Assembly: GCA_019914945.1 (NCBI GenBank)
Contig: CM034101.1
Coordinates: forward strand, 4,041,188-4,105,187
From: Typha latifolia
Lineage: Eukaryota > Streptophyta > Magnoliopsida > Poales > Typhaceae
Length of the DNA: 64,000 bases
Reading direction: 5' to 3'
Part shown: piece by piece, positions 27,324-40,050 of the stretch
Position numbering within the stretch: the stretch's first letter is position 1
Layout of the letters: each line of letters starts with the position of its first letter
Position numbers and translations under genes: made by a program
Notes under the pieces: generated by a model
What the model saw: the letters and a program-made list of their open reading frames with translations, nothing else
Told to the model about the DNA's origin: nothing
Databases searched by the model: none

Positions 27324-28921
27324 TACATCTAGACACCTAAAATATACCTCATTTACACAAGAATCCTTTATTTTATCACTTTACATGTCTGGTAATGTTA
27401 ACGGAAAAACATCACACGACTATCCTACCTTTTATCTTTTCTCTATCTTTTCTTTTTCTCTAAAATAAGAGTAAAAAATCCCTAGAAGATCTAAAACTGA
27501 TCATATGATATATATTTTTTGGAAGAAAATTTTGAATATTGGAAGATTAATAACCAAGTGCAAAGAATCCTCCAGTCGCTGGATGCACGTAGGAAGGAGG
27601 CAGAAGACATTTGAATCTTTTAGAAGAGAGGGTCAGCTCCACATGGTGGTGGTCTCTGCGTAGGCGTGTGGCAACGTTAAACTATTAACATTGTTTTAAT
27701 CTCTGTTTCCTAGGCACGATTAAATTTTTTAACAGCCATTGATTTCCAAGGCAGTGAACAACAAGTTGGCTTCCTGAAGGGAGCCAGTTGGGGGCCAGAT
27801 GAGTTTAAAGATCACAATTCTTGAGATACTAATTCCACAGGGAAAAAAAAAGATTCATACGAGATGATACTAGTAGGCAGTAGCTCCTGTAGAAGTGTTT
27901 GATTTCTTATATGTTTTAACACTGGCCATGATTAAAAATACATGTGATTGCTCTATTAAACTAAAGGGGATAAATACACAGGGACAGGGAGCTCATTTTT
28001 AATATGGACCTTATTTATTTTTTTCATGAGACATTGAATCTATTAACTATGTAAAACTTTTTGAATATTTTTTCTATTAATTATTTATAATATCTTTTGT
28101 TAAAAAGAATATCACGTGATAGGTCATATAACAATTTTAATCTTTTAGGAATTATTTTACTGTTATATTTAAGAAAAAAAATAACTATTTAATATTTTTT
28201 TATTCATTTTAATTGAAAAAAAGATATTAAATAGTCGAGAGAATCAAAACATACAGCCACTGTTTGGTACAATTGATCCAATTAAAATTGGGGCCGTAAA
28301 CATCCTTATCCTTCTATCATTAGTACTCGAGAAAGGACCTCTATTACTGTATACTATCTTCATTTCCTTTTTCGTGATGACTAGGACTGGGATTCGGTCA
28401 TTTGGATCATGTGGTATATCCACCTAAATATCATAAGCACTAAATAAAAGAAGTTGAATTAGTATTCGACTATTTGTAACATTATCACATGGATGTTTCC
28501 AGATCAATTGAAAGCTGGTACACGTACTGACATATTATGGTACAGTGGCCACAGCAGTGAATGAGTTTGACTCCACAACAGAGAAATAAGGACATCAAAA
28601 TATGAAAATTTTCACACTCAAACTACGCCTGCTCCACTTCCTATTGCTCTCTGTACTTCAGCTAAATCATCTTAATTAATTAAGCAAGTAGAAGCCACAA
28701 ATTTTTCAGCACAACAAAGCTGGCTATTGTGAGATCCTCCCCTGCCTTTTTTTTTCTTTTTAATAGCCCACAGAAATGGAACATCTTGAGACCTGTCTTG
28801 ATGAAAGTTTGATTACTGCAATGACTTCAGATGTTAAGGTGAAAGCTTGAAGAGAGCGAAAAGAAAAGGTCAGACAAAGCCCCACAAATTCATATTCACA
28901 CATAACTCATTTAACCAAAGT
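26513..28921. other. Convergent spacer: MDH and BAM-like 3' ends
   Basis: AT-rich, non-coding. It holds the 3' UTR of malate dehydrogenase at its left and of the receptor kinase at its right. It contains a TA tract at 26893-26919 and a compound CT/TA tract at 27261-27317. No coding or RNA gene was recognised. Confidence 0.5.
27261..27317. repeat. Compound (CT)n(TA)n microsatellite
   Basis: About 16 CT units run directly into about 12 TA units, the same arrangement as at 2049-2127. Confidence 0.95.
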
Positions 28922-31900
28922 CTATGTCCTAAAAGCACTCGATGGAGATTGCGGGGCTGGTTGTTGCTGCACATTGCTTTCCCTTAAGGGTGTCTCAGTG
29001 GAAATAACTATTGGTGGCAGTGATCCAGATGCAACAATGTTTGAGTTACCTACTTGCTTAGGAGTTCGATTCGAGAGCTCGGTGAGGATTTGAACAACTT
29101 CTCTCATGGTAGGGCGCTCGGCGCTCTGCTCCTGAACGCAGAGCATAGCAACATAGAAAACATGCATCACTTCATGTAGGGGAACAGTCGATAGCCTTGG
29201 ATCCAAGATTTTCGTCACTTCTTCCTTGTTTGAATCCGTCATCTTTCTTACCCATTGGACAATGTCAACACCATCCCCGAATTCACCGACGGGCTTCCGT
29301 CCACTGACAAGCTCAAGAAGCACGACGCCGAAGCTGTAAACGTCGCTCTTCTCGTCCACCTTTAAGGTGTATGCATATTCTGAAGCCCCAGATAAGAGTC
29401 AAAATAGATCACAAAGAAGAACCAGGAAGCAACTGAAATCATCCTAAACATCTCATGAACTAAGATAATATACATAACTTCTATTATAAAAAAAATTTAA
29501 ACTAGTGTGAAAAATCAGAAACAGAGGGAGATATGAAATGTTCCTGCTTAACTTTCAACTACAATTTAACCACTGTCATAAACAAATAGAATCTAGGGGC
29601 AATCACACTTCGCATCATGATTTTCTTCTTATGATTATTACGTTGTACAGCTTCATTGCCATTTTCAATGCCTACTTTAAAAACTAATATACAATGGTTA
29701 GAAAGATTGGATTGAAAGTAAAACATCCCCCATCAGACTCGAGATGGAACCTCTAAATAGACAAATATCCTTCATCAGGGGAGCGATTTAAGTAGGGCGT
29801 GAAAATCATTTTCTTTCCATGGTTGTATAAAACCTAGGTTATGATTAAGCTTCTATAAGACCACCAACAGGGAGGTTCTAACAGATCAAAAAGACAAAAT
29901 AAGATTCAAAGAAGGACAGATTTATGATGTAGACTGTAGAGTACAAAAGATAACAAACTAATAATTTGTATTGCTAATATTTAGACCTAAGACTTTTAAG
30001 TGCGGGTAAAGGTTCACAAACAATGTAGAGAACAAATAACTAAGAATGGAGAAGAAATGATCAATTCATAGAAACTAAAACAGTGTGACCATTTCAATAT
30101 TTGACTATCCACGAGTGAAATCTGTATCTTAAAGTTTGAGATATTCCAAAGAATCAAAAGGTTACCTGGAGCAATGTACCCATAAGAGCCAGCAATGGCA
30201 GACATGCATTCAGATGTGCCCGAGTCCTGCAAGAACTTGGCCAACCCAAAATCCGCAACATGGGCTTCAAAATTTGAGTCCAAGAGTATGTTGTTCGATT
30301 TCACATCACGGTGGAGGATCAAAGGTGAGCAATCATGGTGGAGATAACAGAGTCCCTTTGCCGCATCCACCGCAATTTTATACCTAATCTCCCATTGCAA
30401 ATGTCCTCCTTTCTTCCCATGAAGGACCTCTCCAAGACTACCATTAGGCATGTACTCATAAACAAGAAGATTAGTCTCATGGTTGGAGCAAAAACCTAGC
30501 AACCTCACAATGTGGCGGTGCCTGATTCTTCCAAGAGTCTGTATCTCTGCAGAGAAGCCATGGTCGTGTGACGAGCCCCTGCTCATCACTGGAAGTCGCT
30601 TGACCGCCACCTGTTCACCATTGGGCATGAGGCCTTTGTATACAATTCCAGCTCCCCCTTTGCCAATTACGTCTTCTTCCTTCAAGCAATTCAATACATC
30701 GTCGGAAGTGAAGTCCAGACGCTGGAAAGCGGTGAACTTCCATGCCCGAGCTTCACTGGCTTTCTTCAAAGATCGAGCTTTAAGGATGGCTGCAATTGCA
30801 AAAGCAATGGAACAGAGGAGAAGGCCAATTACTAGCAAAAGCTTAAAGTTATTTGAGAGGGAGCCACGGCCATGAGCTTGGTGGCCGCCACTGTTGGATA
30901 TATCAGGCCGGCACCGCCCAAGGTAGGGTCCGCAGAGGCCAGGGTTGCCGATGAATGATGTGGCGTTGAAGTAGCTAAATTGGCCGGTGCCCGGGACTAG
31001 GCCAGAGAGGTTGTTATAGGAGAAGTCGACGGCCGTCAAGCTCTGCATTGTTGCGAATGACAGCGGGATTTGTCCCTCGAGATGGTTTCGCGACAGATTG
31101 AGGTAGTTCAAGATCCGCAGTTTAGTGATCTCCGAGGAGATCTCGCCAGACAAATTGTTCCGGCTGAGATCGACGTAGCTCAACAACTTGCACTTGCTGA
31201 TCTCTGGCGTGATGAAACCGGAGAAGTTATTTCCGCTGAAATCAATCTTAGACAACTGCTGCAATTTACCAATCTCCATTGGGATCTCACCGGAGAAAAG
31301 GTTATCGTCAAGCAAAAGCTTCTGGACGCCGGAAAAATTCCCGATCGAGCTCGGAAGAGCTCCGCTGAGCCTATTATTGGACAAAATTATTTGGCCAAGG
31401 CTCGGCGATCTTAAGGACTCCGGGAATTTGCCGGTGAGGAGGTTATCTTGTAGCTCTACCTGCAGTAGCTTCGGCAAGTTCAGTAATCCAGTGGGAATGG
31501 AGCCATTAAGGTAGTTATCGCCGAGACGGATTCGATTCAGAGACTGGCATTGACCGAGCTGGTTTGGAATCGATCCGAAGAGAAAATTTGCGAGTGCAAT
31601 TAGGGTTTGGAGCTTGTTTCCGGTGCACAAGTCCGGTGGGATCTCGCCGGTGATCTTATTCGACGAGAGATCAAGAATCTGGAGCCGGCCATTCTTGCCG
31701 AGGCTTCTTGGAATGCTTCCGGTAAAGTTGTTCTCCCATAGCTGGAGCACTTCCAACTCCGGGAGATCTCCAATAAACTCAGGTATGTTACCGTAGAGCT
31801 TGTTCCGGAAGAGATTGAGGAGAGTTAGGTTCTTGAGCTTAGAGAAACTCGCCGGGATTTTGCCGGAGAGCGCGTTGTTGGAGAGATCAAGAGACTTGAG

Positions 31901-32665
31901 GCTCCGGAGCTCGCCGATCTCCGGCTGGATCTCGCCAAAGAAGCCGTTCACTTGTAAAAATAGCGAGTCGAGGTTCTCTAACCTTCCGATATCCGTCGGT
32001 ATCTCGCCGGAGAGTCCACAATCGGCGGCATCGAGCCGGACGAGGTTCGCTAGCTTCCCGATCTCAGGCGGAAGCCCGCCGGAGAAATTGTTGAAGTATC
32101 CAATATAGAGCTCGCGGAGGGCGGTGAGGTTACCAATCTCGGATGGTATCGGACCACCGAGCTCGTTGCCTGAGATGGCGAGGTACTCCAAGTGCCTCCA
32201 TCTGCCGTACTCTGGCGGGATCTGGCCGGAGAAGAAGTTACCGCCGAGGTGAAGATGGATTAGGTTGGGGATTCCGGCAAGTCCGGCGGGGAGAGGTCCG
32301 GTGAGGTTGTTGTTGTAGAGATCGAGAACCCGAAGGTTCTTGAGATCGAAGAGGGAAGAGGGGAAGGAGCCATTGAAGGCGTTGTTGGAAAGGTTGAGGT
32401 AACGTAGACGGGGGAGAAGGGAGAGGGAGGAGGGGATGGGACCGGAAAGGTTGAGGTTAGAGAGGTCGAGGGAGACGACAAAGCCGCTGAGGCAGGAGAG
32501 GTGGAGGTAGGTGGCGCAGTGGGAGGTGGAGGAGGAGTTCCAGGAGCTTAGGGAGGAGGAGGGGTCGGAGATGCTGGATTTGGCTGCGAGGAGGGCGGCA
32601 GATTCCAGCGAGGTGGCGGCGACGGAGAGGTGGAAGAGAAGAGGCAGGAAGAGGAGGAACCGCAT
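28922..32665 (-). CDS. BAM1: LRR receptor-like kinase, BAM1/BAM2 type (LRR-XI)
   Basis: Receptor kinase of the BARELY ANY MERISTEM group, CLAVATA1 relatives that bind CLE peptides and act in meristem and anther development. Exons 32665-30166 and 29379-28922 join in phase 1 at the APE motif; 2958 nt gives 985 residues. Order: signal peptide (about 1-17), LRR cap, about 20-21 LRRs with near-invariant BAM blocks ([55 protein letters not shown]), membrane helix near residue 630 ([19 protein letters not shown]), and kinase with [43 protein letters not shown] and [23 protein letters not shown]1 and BAM2 cannot be told apart from this alone. One oddity is the N-terminal cap (CATYLHLSC), which departs from the usual CxWxGVxC form. 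A (GA)n tract lies 23 bases above the ATG. Confidence 0.95.
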
Positions 32666-32685
32666 TTTTCTCTCTCCACCGTGAC

Positions 32686-32687
<2 letters not shown>

Positions 32688-32734
<47 letters not shown>
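32688..32734. repeat. (GA)n microsatellite in the BAM-like 5' leader
   Basis: About 23 GA units on the plus strand, that is (TC)n in the sense of the receptor kinase, just above its start codon at 32665. CT-rich leaders of this kind are bound by BPC/GAGA-type factors in plants, so it may take part in expression. Confidence 0.93.
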
Positions 32735-32737
<3 letters not shown>

Positions 32738-35700
32738 GAGAGTGTCCTCTTTCTCTCGTTCTGGTTTGAGGAGGGGGATAAGGGTATGGTATTTTATTCT
32801 TTATATGATAATTATTTGATATGTATAATGGCGCTTTTGGGTTTTGGCGCTCTTTTTGCAGTGGCAGTACTACTACTTTTGGGAACTAGTAAAGTAAACG
32901 ATCTTTCTTTTCTTGCACTAACGAACTTTTTATAGATTCAAAGTTCTCACTTATTATATTTAAGTAAGGCTGTGTTTGTGAATAAAGTAAGGTGATTTTT
33001 TGGGGATTAAGTATATATTTTATCGTCTTGTATTAATGTTTAAATTTATTTTACTCTTCTAAATTTTAAAAAAATTAAATTAATTTTAATATTTATTACT
33101 AAAATATAAATATTAATTTTTTAATCAAATTTAATTGATTAGTTATTTAGCAACAATATCTCAACAACATATCTTGGTTAAGAAACACTATAAAAATATT
33201 TTAGTCATTCTAATAGAAAAACTAACGGTGTCATTTTGGTTATAAGCATATTAACTAATTTGAGTCTTTCATAAGTATAGAAATGCAAATTAATTAACAG
33301 GATGGTGAAATATATTTAACTATTTTTTTTTCTGTAGAGTTAGAGTTTTTGACCAAACTAACCCTCTTTTATATTTCATTTATTCAAATAGACCACACTT
33401 TAAATTTCATAAAAAATGAATCTGGGGCATTGTAGTCATAGGTTAAAATATTAATAACTACAGCATTTTACCTCTAGATAAAAATATCGAAAATTTTATT
33501 TTATAAAACGCCTAAAGATTCAATATTTTATATTTAAAAAATGCTAAAGAATTAAATATTTTATCAGAAGAAACCGAGAAAAAAATCTCCATGCTATATT
33601 GACTACCTTAGGAAGGTAGTTGTGTATGGTTTGAATGCACAGTGAAGTTTCAAAAAAATTAATTTAAGGTGGTAGATAGTGACTGAGCTATTTTAAATCT
33701 TCATGTTGTATTTTCTCTTCTCTGCTTTAGTTACTAACATACTTGGCATTAAATTTTGGATTTAAACTCTTATGATTCCATTTTTTTTTTCTTCTTCTTC
33801 GTACTCCTAGCTACAGGGAGTGACTCTACTATTAAATTATTGCGTGATATGCCCATGCATTATTGGCAAGCAGAAGATTCTAGTTTATGGTACACGTTTG
33901 GAGGACGGAGTTGCATATTCAACACCTCAACTGCTAGCTTAATAGTTCATCGGGCTGCCGGAAGGTTGCTTTGGGGAGGTGGGGACCAAAGGCAGTCTCC
34001 GTCACCCCCAGGACGCTATGCTTAAAAAGTAGATGAGAATGCAATGCTAGAAAGATAAATATAATCGAGTTTGACACATTAATCTCTTACGTTTAAACAG
34101 CAGGACTTTTATGCCCTAATCCCCACGATTATGCCGATTGTCACATGAAAGAGAATGATTGGACCTAAATATTGCCTCTAATGTGGGCTACCTCATACAA
34201 AACTGTCCTATCTCTGCACTCTTGTGAAATTTAGATGAAAATCATATGATCTCATTGATTTAACTAAATGAAGATTAGTTTTGAGAATTGAAAAGTTAAA
34301 TAGTAGATAAATTTGAAGAAACTGAGTTTTAAAATTAATTAAATTTCACAAATAAATTTGAGGATGGATGCCAAACAGGTTGTGATGATGATGTGTCCAA
34401 CGGTCCGATTCTTCTTGTATACTGGACTTGGGATGCCAAACCCATTAACCACCAGATGGACGCCGCTCCCAGTGACCACTGGTCCTGACTCCGTAACCAC
34501 CGACAGGGAAAGTATTGTCCTTGTAATTGCCACCATCTTTTAACAGCTACGTGGTTTTGATAAGGGCCATTTGTAAGAAAAATTATCAAATTGAGTCATA
34601 GATTCCCAACTAGTGGAGAGCGTACCTCTTTCTCTTCTCCATCCATCACCTTTTTATTTTATTTTTTTTGTTGCTTGAAGCATCATAAAGGTTCATTCAC
34701 CAACTAACTCTCAGTAGGTATTCATATTTTTTAACTAAAAAATTTATACGATCGATTCTAACTTTAAATAATTATTGTAGGTAAAAATTATCTAATAATT
34801 TAATTGCTTAGTTTAATGGCGCAGCTCGTCTCAATTGATGGTTCGGCGGTGTGATGATTTGGAGGAGTAGCTCATAAATATAAAGATTCAGACCAAATGT
34901 CTCGACGATACATATTTTGTCCGGCCCATATTTAATATTTGAATAATTTATTAATTAAAAAGATAGTCCCACCACAACAAAGACATGCATGATGCTGCTC
35001 CTAAATCTGAAATTTTTCCAAAACGGGGTACATTTGCATGTCCTATGTGAGCTGCCAGACATTCCTGATTCAAATCGTAAGCAGTTTTAAGGGCAAGGAG
35101 CATGCAACAAGCATGCTGTTGCACCTGGCAATAATAGGGTTTCAACAAGAGCAGAAGCGATAATAGCTATTGCATGCCATACCTATACCTGCTGCTGAGA
35201 AAGGACCAGACACTCCAAGAAAATGACATGCATCAAATTATAGAAGGAACAAGCCTGCTGTGCATTAGAAAATACAGTCAGAAGAGCCAAGCAGTTAAAA
35301 AGAAATTTGATTCTGAGTGCAGAAAAGGTATGCTGAGATGCAATAATGAAAGTTAGCCAGCAAAATTATGTTCAGCTCTATGGCACGAGGACACAGAATA
35401 CACCCCAAGTACCAAAACATATTACACCAATCACCATAAGTTGCTATGTCCTATTTGTTATAGAAAAAAGAAAAGAAGAAGAAGAAGAAAAAGAAGAAGA
35501 TTGTAAACCATTATTACTTGAGTGGTTTAACTCCAAGGCTATGAACATAAAATGATTGAGATACCAAAACCTCCAATGTCATTACTTCTTTTATCTGGTG
35601 ACCACCACCACCTAACATGGACACAAATGTGGACCACCCATATATCAGCCTGAAATATTAATACATAGGAGTTTCTCACAGAACACGAGGACCTAGGCAT

Positions 35701-36237
35701 TTGAAAACCATATCCCACGCCACGTATCTTGATGTAGAATGGCCTATATCCTAACCAAAGGAAGCAAACGTTTATTGTACAACTAAAAGTTCTTCAAATG
35801 CGAAGGAATTTTGCTTGTGATATCCCCCAAAGTTGTTCGTTTATCTGCCAACATGGAAAAAGTATGCAAATAACATGGATAATTGGCTGCATATCTGACA
35901 GGATGATCCAAGCTAATGCTCGGTAGTCTCCAGAGATATGCCAAAAGTCTAGTTCTCGAGTTTGTGGCCCATAAAGAGATCGATCTTTTTGATTCAGGGA
36001 AAAAAAAAACGTTTACTTACTCAGCAGTTTATGGTCTCTGTAGGCATTAAGAGGTGTCATTTTGTCAACTGCGTACTGGGACATGGGATCGAGTGACTTA
36101 GAAGGCACTCTTTTGAGATCATCAATATAGAGCTATATATAGCCAGCCTGTTGATAAAACCACAAGAATCAAAAAAAGAAAAGAAAAGAAAATGAGAGAA
36201 CTAAATGAAGAAGCATCGGGATCTAGGAATCTCTTAC
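32735..36237. other. Intergenic region with two higher-GC patches
   Basis: Mostly AT-rich and non-coding. The BAM-like promoter should lie in the left part. Stretches at 33800-34020 and 34360-34560 are less AT-rich and open on one strand for 60-90 codons, but resemble no family I know. A (GAA)n-like run is at 35465-35510. The right part may be 3' to the small minus-strand gene described below. Confidence 0.4.
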
Positions 36238-36350
36238 ATTATGTGAGTTTGACGCTGCAAGCAATGCAGCCGTGATTCTTGAGCAACCGTTCCAAGTGCG
36301 CAATCACAATATTATTTGAGAACCTCCCACGATGCATCCATCTCCTTGAC
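36238..36350 (-). other. Possible exon of the small minus-strand gene
   Basis: A 113-base block flanked on the minus strand by an acceptor (ACATTTACATTACAG) and a donor (AATGTAAGAG). One frame stays open for about 35 codons (…RWMHRGRFSNNIVIAHL…), but it does not match the phase of the candidate exon at 38875-38950; the phase that does match ends after about 15 codons. It may be a coding end, an untranslated exon, or an alternative exon. Confidence 0.3.
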
Positions 36351-36399
36351 CTGTAATGTAAATGTATTTACCTTTTAATCAGTGCAGCTATTAATTTTT

Positions 36400-38410
36400 C
36401 ATTCAACACCCTACATATAATTTTATTCTCGGTTTAATAATATTGCAAGATTACGGGGTTCTAAATGCACATTTTAACAAAAAATTTCGTTTAACCACCC
36501 CTATATATAATTGTATTCTCGCTTTAATAATTTTATATTGCATAAATACGGGGTTGTAAATGCACATAATTTTTATTCAAAATTATTGCATAAAGATGGG
36601 GTTGTAAATACAAATTTTTGTAATGTTTAATTTAAACCCTGATATAATTGAATTCTATCTATAGTAATATTGCATAAATACGGGGTTGTAAATGCAAATT
36701 TTAAAATATTGCATAAATATGAGGTTCATTTAACACCCTATATATAAGTGAATTATCCGTTCTGTAAGAATGCATAACTACGGGTTGTAAATGCAAAATT
36801 TAGTAATTTTTAATTTAACACCTAATATAATTCAAATTTATTTATCCTAATATTGCGTAAATACGGGGTTGTAATTGCAAATTTTAAATATTGCATAAAT
36901 ATGGGGTTCTACATGCAAAATTTATTAAAGTTTCATTTAACACCCTATATATAAGTGAATTATTCTTTCTGTAATATTGTATAACTACGGGTTGTAAATG
37001 CAAAATTTAGTAATTTTTAATTTAACAACCTAATATAATTCAAATTTATTTATCCTAATATTGCATAAATACGGGGTTGTAAATGCAAATTTTAAATATT
37101 GCATAAATATGGGGTTCTACATGCAAAATTTATTAAATTTTCATTTAACACCCTATATATAAGTGAATTATTCTTTTTGTAATATTGTATAACTACGGGT
37201 TGTAAATGCAAAATTTAGTAATTTTTAATTTAACACCCTAATATAATTCAAATTTATTTATCCTAATATTGCATAAATACGGGGTTGTAAATACAAATTT
37301 TAAATATTGCATAAATATGGGGTTCTACATGCAAAATTTATTAAATTTTCATTTAACACCCTATATATAAGTGAATTATTCTTTCTGTAATATTGCATAA
37401 CTACGGGTTGGAAATGCAAAATTTAGTAATTTTTAATTTAACACCCTAATATAATTCAAATTTATTTATCATAATATTGCATAAATACGGGGTTGTAAAT
37501 GCAAATTTTAAATATTGCATAAATATGGGGTTCTAAATGCAAATTTTATTAAATGTTCATTTAACACCCTATATATAAGTGAATTATCCTTTCTGTAATA
37601 TTGCATAATTACGGGTTGTAAATGCAAATTTTATTAATTTTTAATTTAACACCCTAATATAATTCAAACTTATTATCATAATATTGCATAAATACGGGGT
37701 TGTAAATGCAAATTTTAAATATTGCATAAATATGGGGTTCTAAATGCAAATTTTATTAAATGTTCATTTAACACCCTATATATAAGTGAATTATCCTTTC
37801 TGTAATATTGCATAAAATACGGGTTGTAAATGCAAATTTTATTAATTTTTAATTTAACACCCTAATATAATTCAAACTTATTATCATAATATTGCATAAA
37901 CACGGGGTTGTAAATGCAAATTTTAAATATTGCATAAATATGGGGTTCTAAATGTAAATTTTATTAAATTTTCATTTAACACCCTATATATAAGTGAATT
38001 ATCCTTTCTGTAATATTGCATAAAATACGGGTTGTAAATGCAAAATTTAGTAATTTTTAATTTAACACCCTAATATAATTGAATTTATTTATCATAATAT
38101 TGCATAAACACGGGGTTGTAAATGCAAACTTACTTAATTATCATTTTACACCCTATAATATAATTAATTTTCATCTTACAATATAGCATAAATACGCAAA
38201 TGCAAATTTACTTAATTTTCTTTTTAAACCCTACATTGACATCATTTTAATAATATTGCATAAATAATGGGTTGTAATGCAAATTTTCTTAATTTTTCTT
38301 TAACACCCTACATATAATTGAATTCTTATTTTAAAGATATTGTATATACGGGGTTGTAAATGAAAATTTCCATAATTTATTTACCACCCAATATTTAATT
38401 GAATTCTAAA
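36400..38410. repeat. Minisatellite with exact 208-bp higher-order period
   Basis: A 2-kb tandem array of related AT-rich monomers of about 85 bp, built around TATTGCATAAATACGGGGTT, GTAAATGCAAATTTT and TTTAACACCCTATATATAA. In the core a 208-bp block repeats: the landmark CCTAATATAATT occurs at 36821, 37029, 37237, 37445, 37653, 37861 and 38069, each exactly 208 bases apart. Each block holds one short (about 37 bp) and two full (about 85 bp) monomers. Flanking monomers at 36.40-36.80 and 38.15-38.41 kb are more diverged, as expected at the edges of an array. No coding capacity. Confidence 0.95.
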
Positions 38411-38874
38411 TTTTTTCGTTTCATTAATGCCTATTTATAGTGTTCTGAATAAGAATTCCTAAAATTTCATGATTCTCAAATATCGAAGAACTAAAAATGA
38501 CTTCGATTTTTCTTTTAACACGATTGTTGTTTGGCACCCGTGTTTATTTATCGGATAACTACGTCCTCGAGCCGCGAGTCTTAATTTTTCACACCTTATC
38601 TCTTTTCCGAACCAAACATGAATCTTTCGAATCAAATATGAACCAAACACGATTTTTTTGCTCGAAAGAAATAGAAGGACAAAATATAGTGTGTGTTTTA
38701 TTCTTCGTAGCCGTAAATAGGAATATGAAAAATTAATTTTTTTAATATGAAATAATGTGATGGGCGAACGAAATAGAATTAAAATATTATATTTTAGAGG
38801 CTCACAAAGGGCCATTTACAAGTCAGGGTCATCTGATGATAAAACACAGAAAAAGTAGAAGGGAAATTTTTTAC
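38411..38874. other. Non-coding stretch right of the minisatellite
   Basis: AT-rich sequence between the repeat array and the candidate exon at 38875. Open frames here show no family resemblance. Confidence 0.4.
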
Positions 38875-38950
38875 CAGCATTGCAAATGAGCATTTCAGAA
38901 CCATGTTTCTCAAGGACCTTCTTCATTGCCGTCAGAGCATTTCTTTCCTC
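38875..38950 (-). other. Possible second exon of the small minus-strand gene
   Basis: Flanked on the minus strand by an acceptor (ATGGTTTTAG) and a donor (GCTGGTAAAA). Only one frame is open and it reads like real protein: EERNALTAMKKVLEKHGSEM then LICNAG. It could follow the first exon at 40096 if the weak donor GAG/GTTGTG is used, extending an amphipathic charged helix. Without transcripts this stays a proposal. Confidence 0.4.
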
Positions 38951-40050
38951 CTAAAACCATTTTACAAGGGGCCAAAACGAAATATAAAAATATTGCAATG
39001 TCCAGATGTCAAAGATGTTCCTACTATCTCATGAATAGTAACTTAGTAAGCACTTATCTCATGTATAGTTTAATTGTCTCCCTCAAGGTATCTCAAGGAT
39101 CCAGATCAAGCTAACAAATAACCATCACTACAAGTACCAGCCCCTACCTAAAGAAGCACCGATCATTAAATTAGATGGCACGGACACCTCAGCTATTTCT
39201 TTTCGGTGACACGACCATCTTTTCCACCCCCTAATAAATGCATCATGCGAACCTTTGTCCCACCTAGCTCCAAGCCATATAATACCCCTTCCTCCGAGCT
39301 GCAACCAAAATACAAATTAAGATTAATCCACTTCCAATTGTCTTTACATAAAAATACAAGACCTCAAGGTTAATCCACTTCTCACAATAACAGTAAGCAT
39401 GCCTCCATCATTTCCTAATATCTAGTGATCCTTGATACGAAACGCAAAAGGAACTCTTGAATCAAAATAGAAAGCACAATTTAAAGCAAAAGTCTAATAC
39501 GCCTATAAAAAGTGAGAACCCATCATTATATGGCAATTTTTTTATTCTGAAAGAAAGCCAAAAAATGGATCTGTTTCAATTTAACGAAACAAACCCAAGT
39601 TGCATCTACCTTTCTCAGTAGACACAAACAACTGTACACCAAAAAGATACAACCACACCACTGTCACCACTTATACATTATTACTAAAAGAGAGAGGACA
39701 GTATCATCGGACAACCACTACCCACATACAACTAACAAATCAAAAACCTGTAACAAGTCTATATCCATCAAAAGGAGGGAAACGATATTTTGTTTCGAAG
39801 ACTAGAAGACCAAAATCTTATTCTTCTTCCCCACTATATTAAATGGAATAAGGTTTTAGAATCTACACTATCAATCCTGCTGATAGAAAAACAATTGGAT
39901 TTTAATTAGATTAGTTCCAATTAACACTTCGTCCCATTCATACATTACATTACGTAAAATAAGCAGTAAACAAAAAACATATATAAGAGAAGAAGAGAAA
40001 TTACCCAGTGGGAAGAGCTATCCTAAGACCGCTTCACCCCATCTGCGAAA
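38951..40050. other. Intron or 3' region of the small minus-strand gene
   Basis: AT-rich sequence between the candidate exons. A possible alternative donor (CTGGGTAATTTC on the minus strand, near 40008) would place all of 40051-40296 plus a short untranslated part in exon 1. No other gene was seen. Confidence 0.4.

Noticed and set aside
30136..32481. Plus-strand and alternate minus-strand frames across the BAM-like gene
   Set aside because: Shadows of the receptor kinase frame; no family resemblance of their own.
36400..38410. CRISPR-like array
   Set aside because: The repeats are long, AT-rich, without unique spacers, and in a plant nuclear context; it is a minisatellite.
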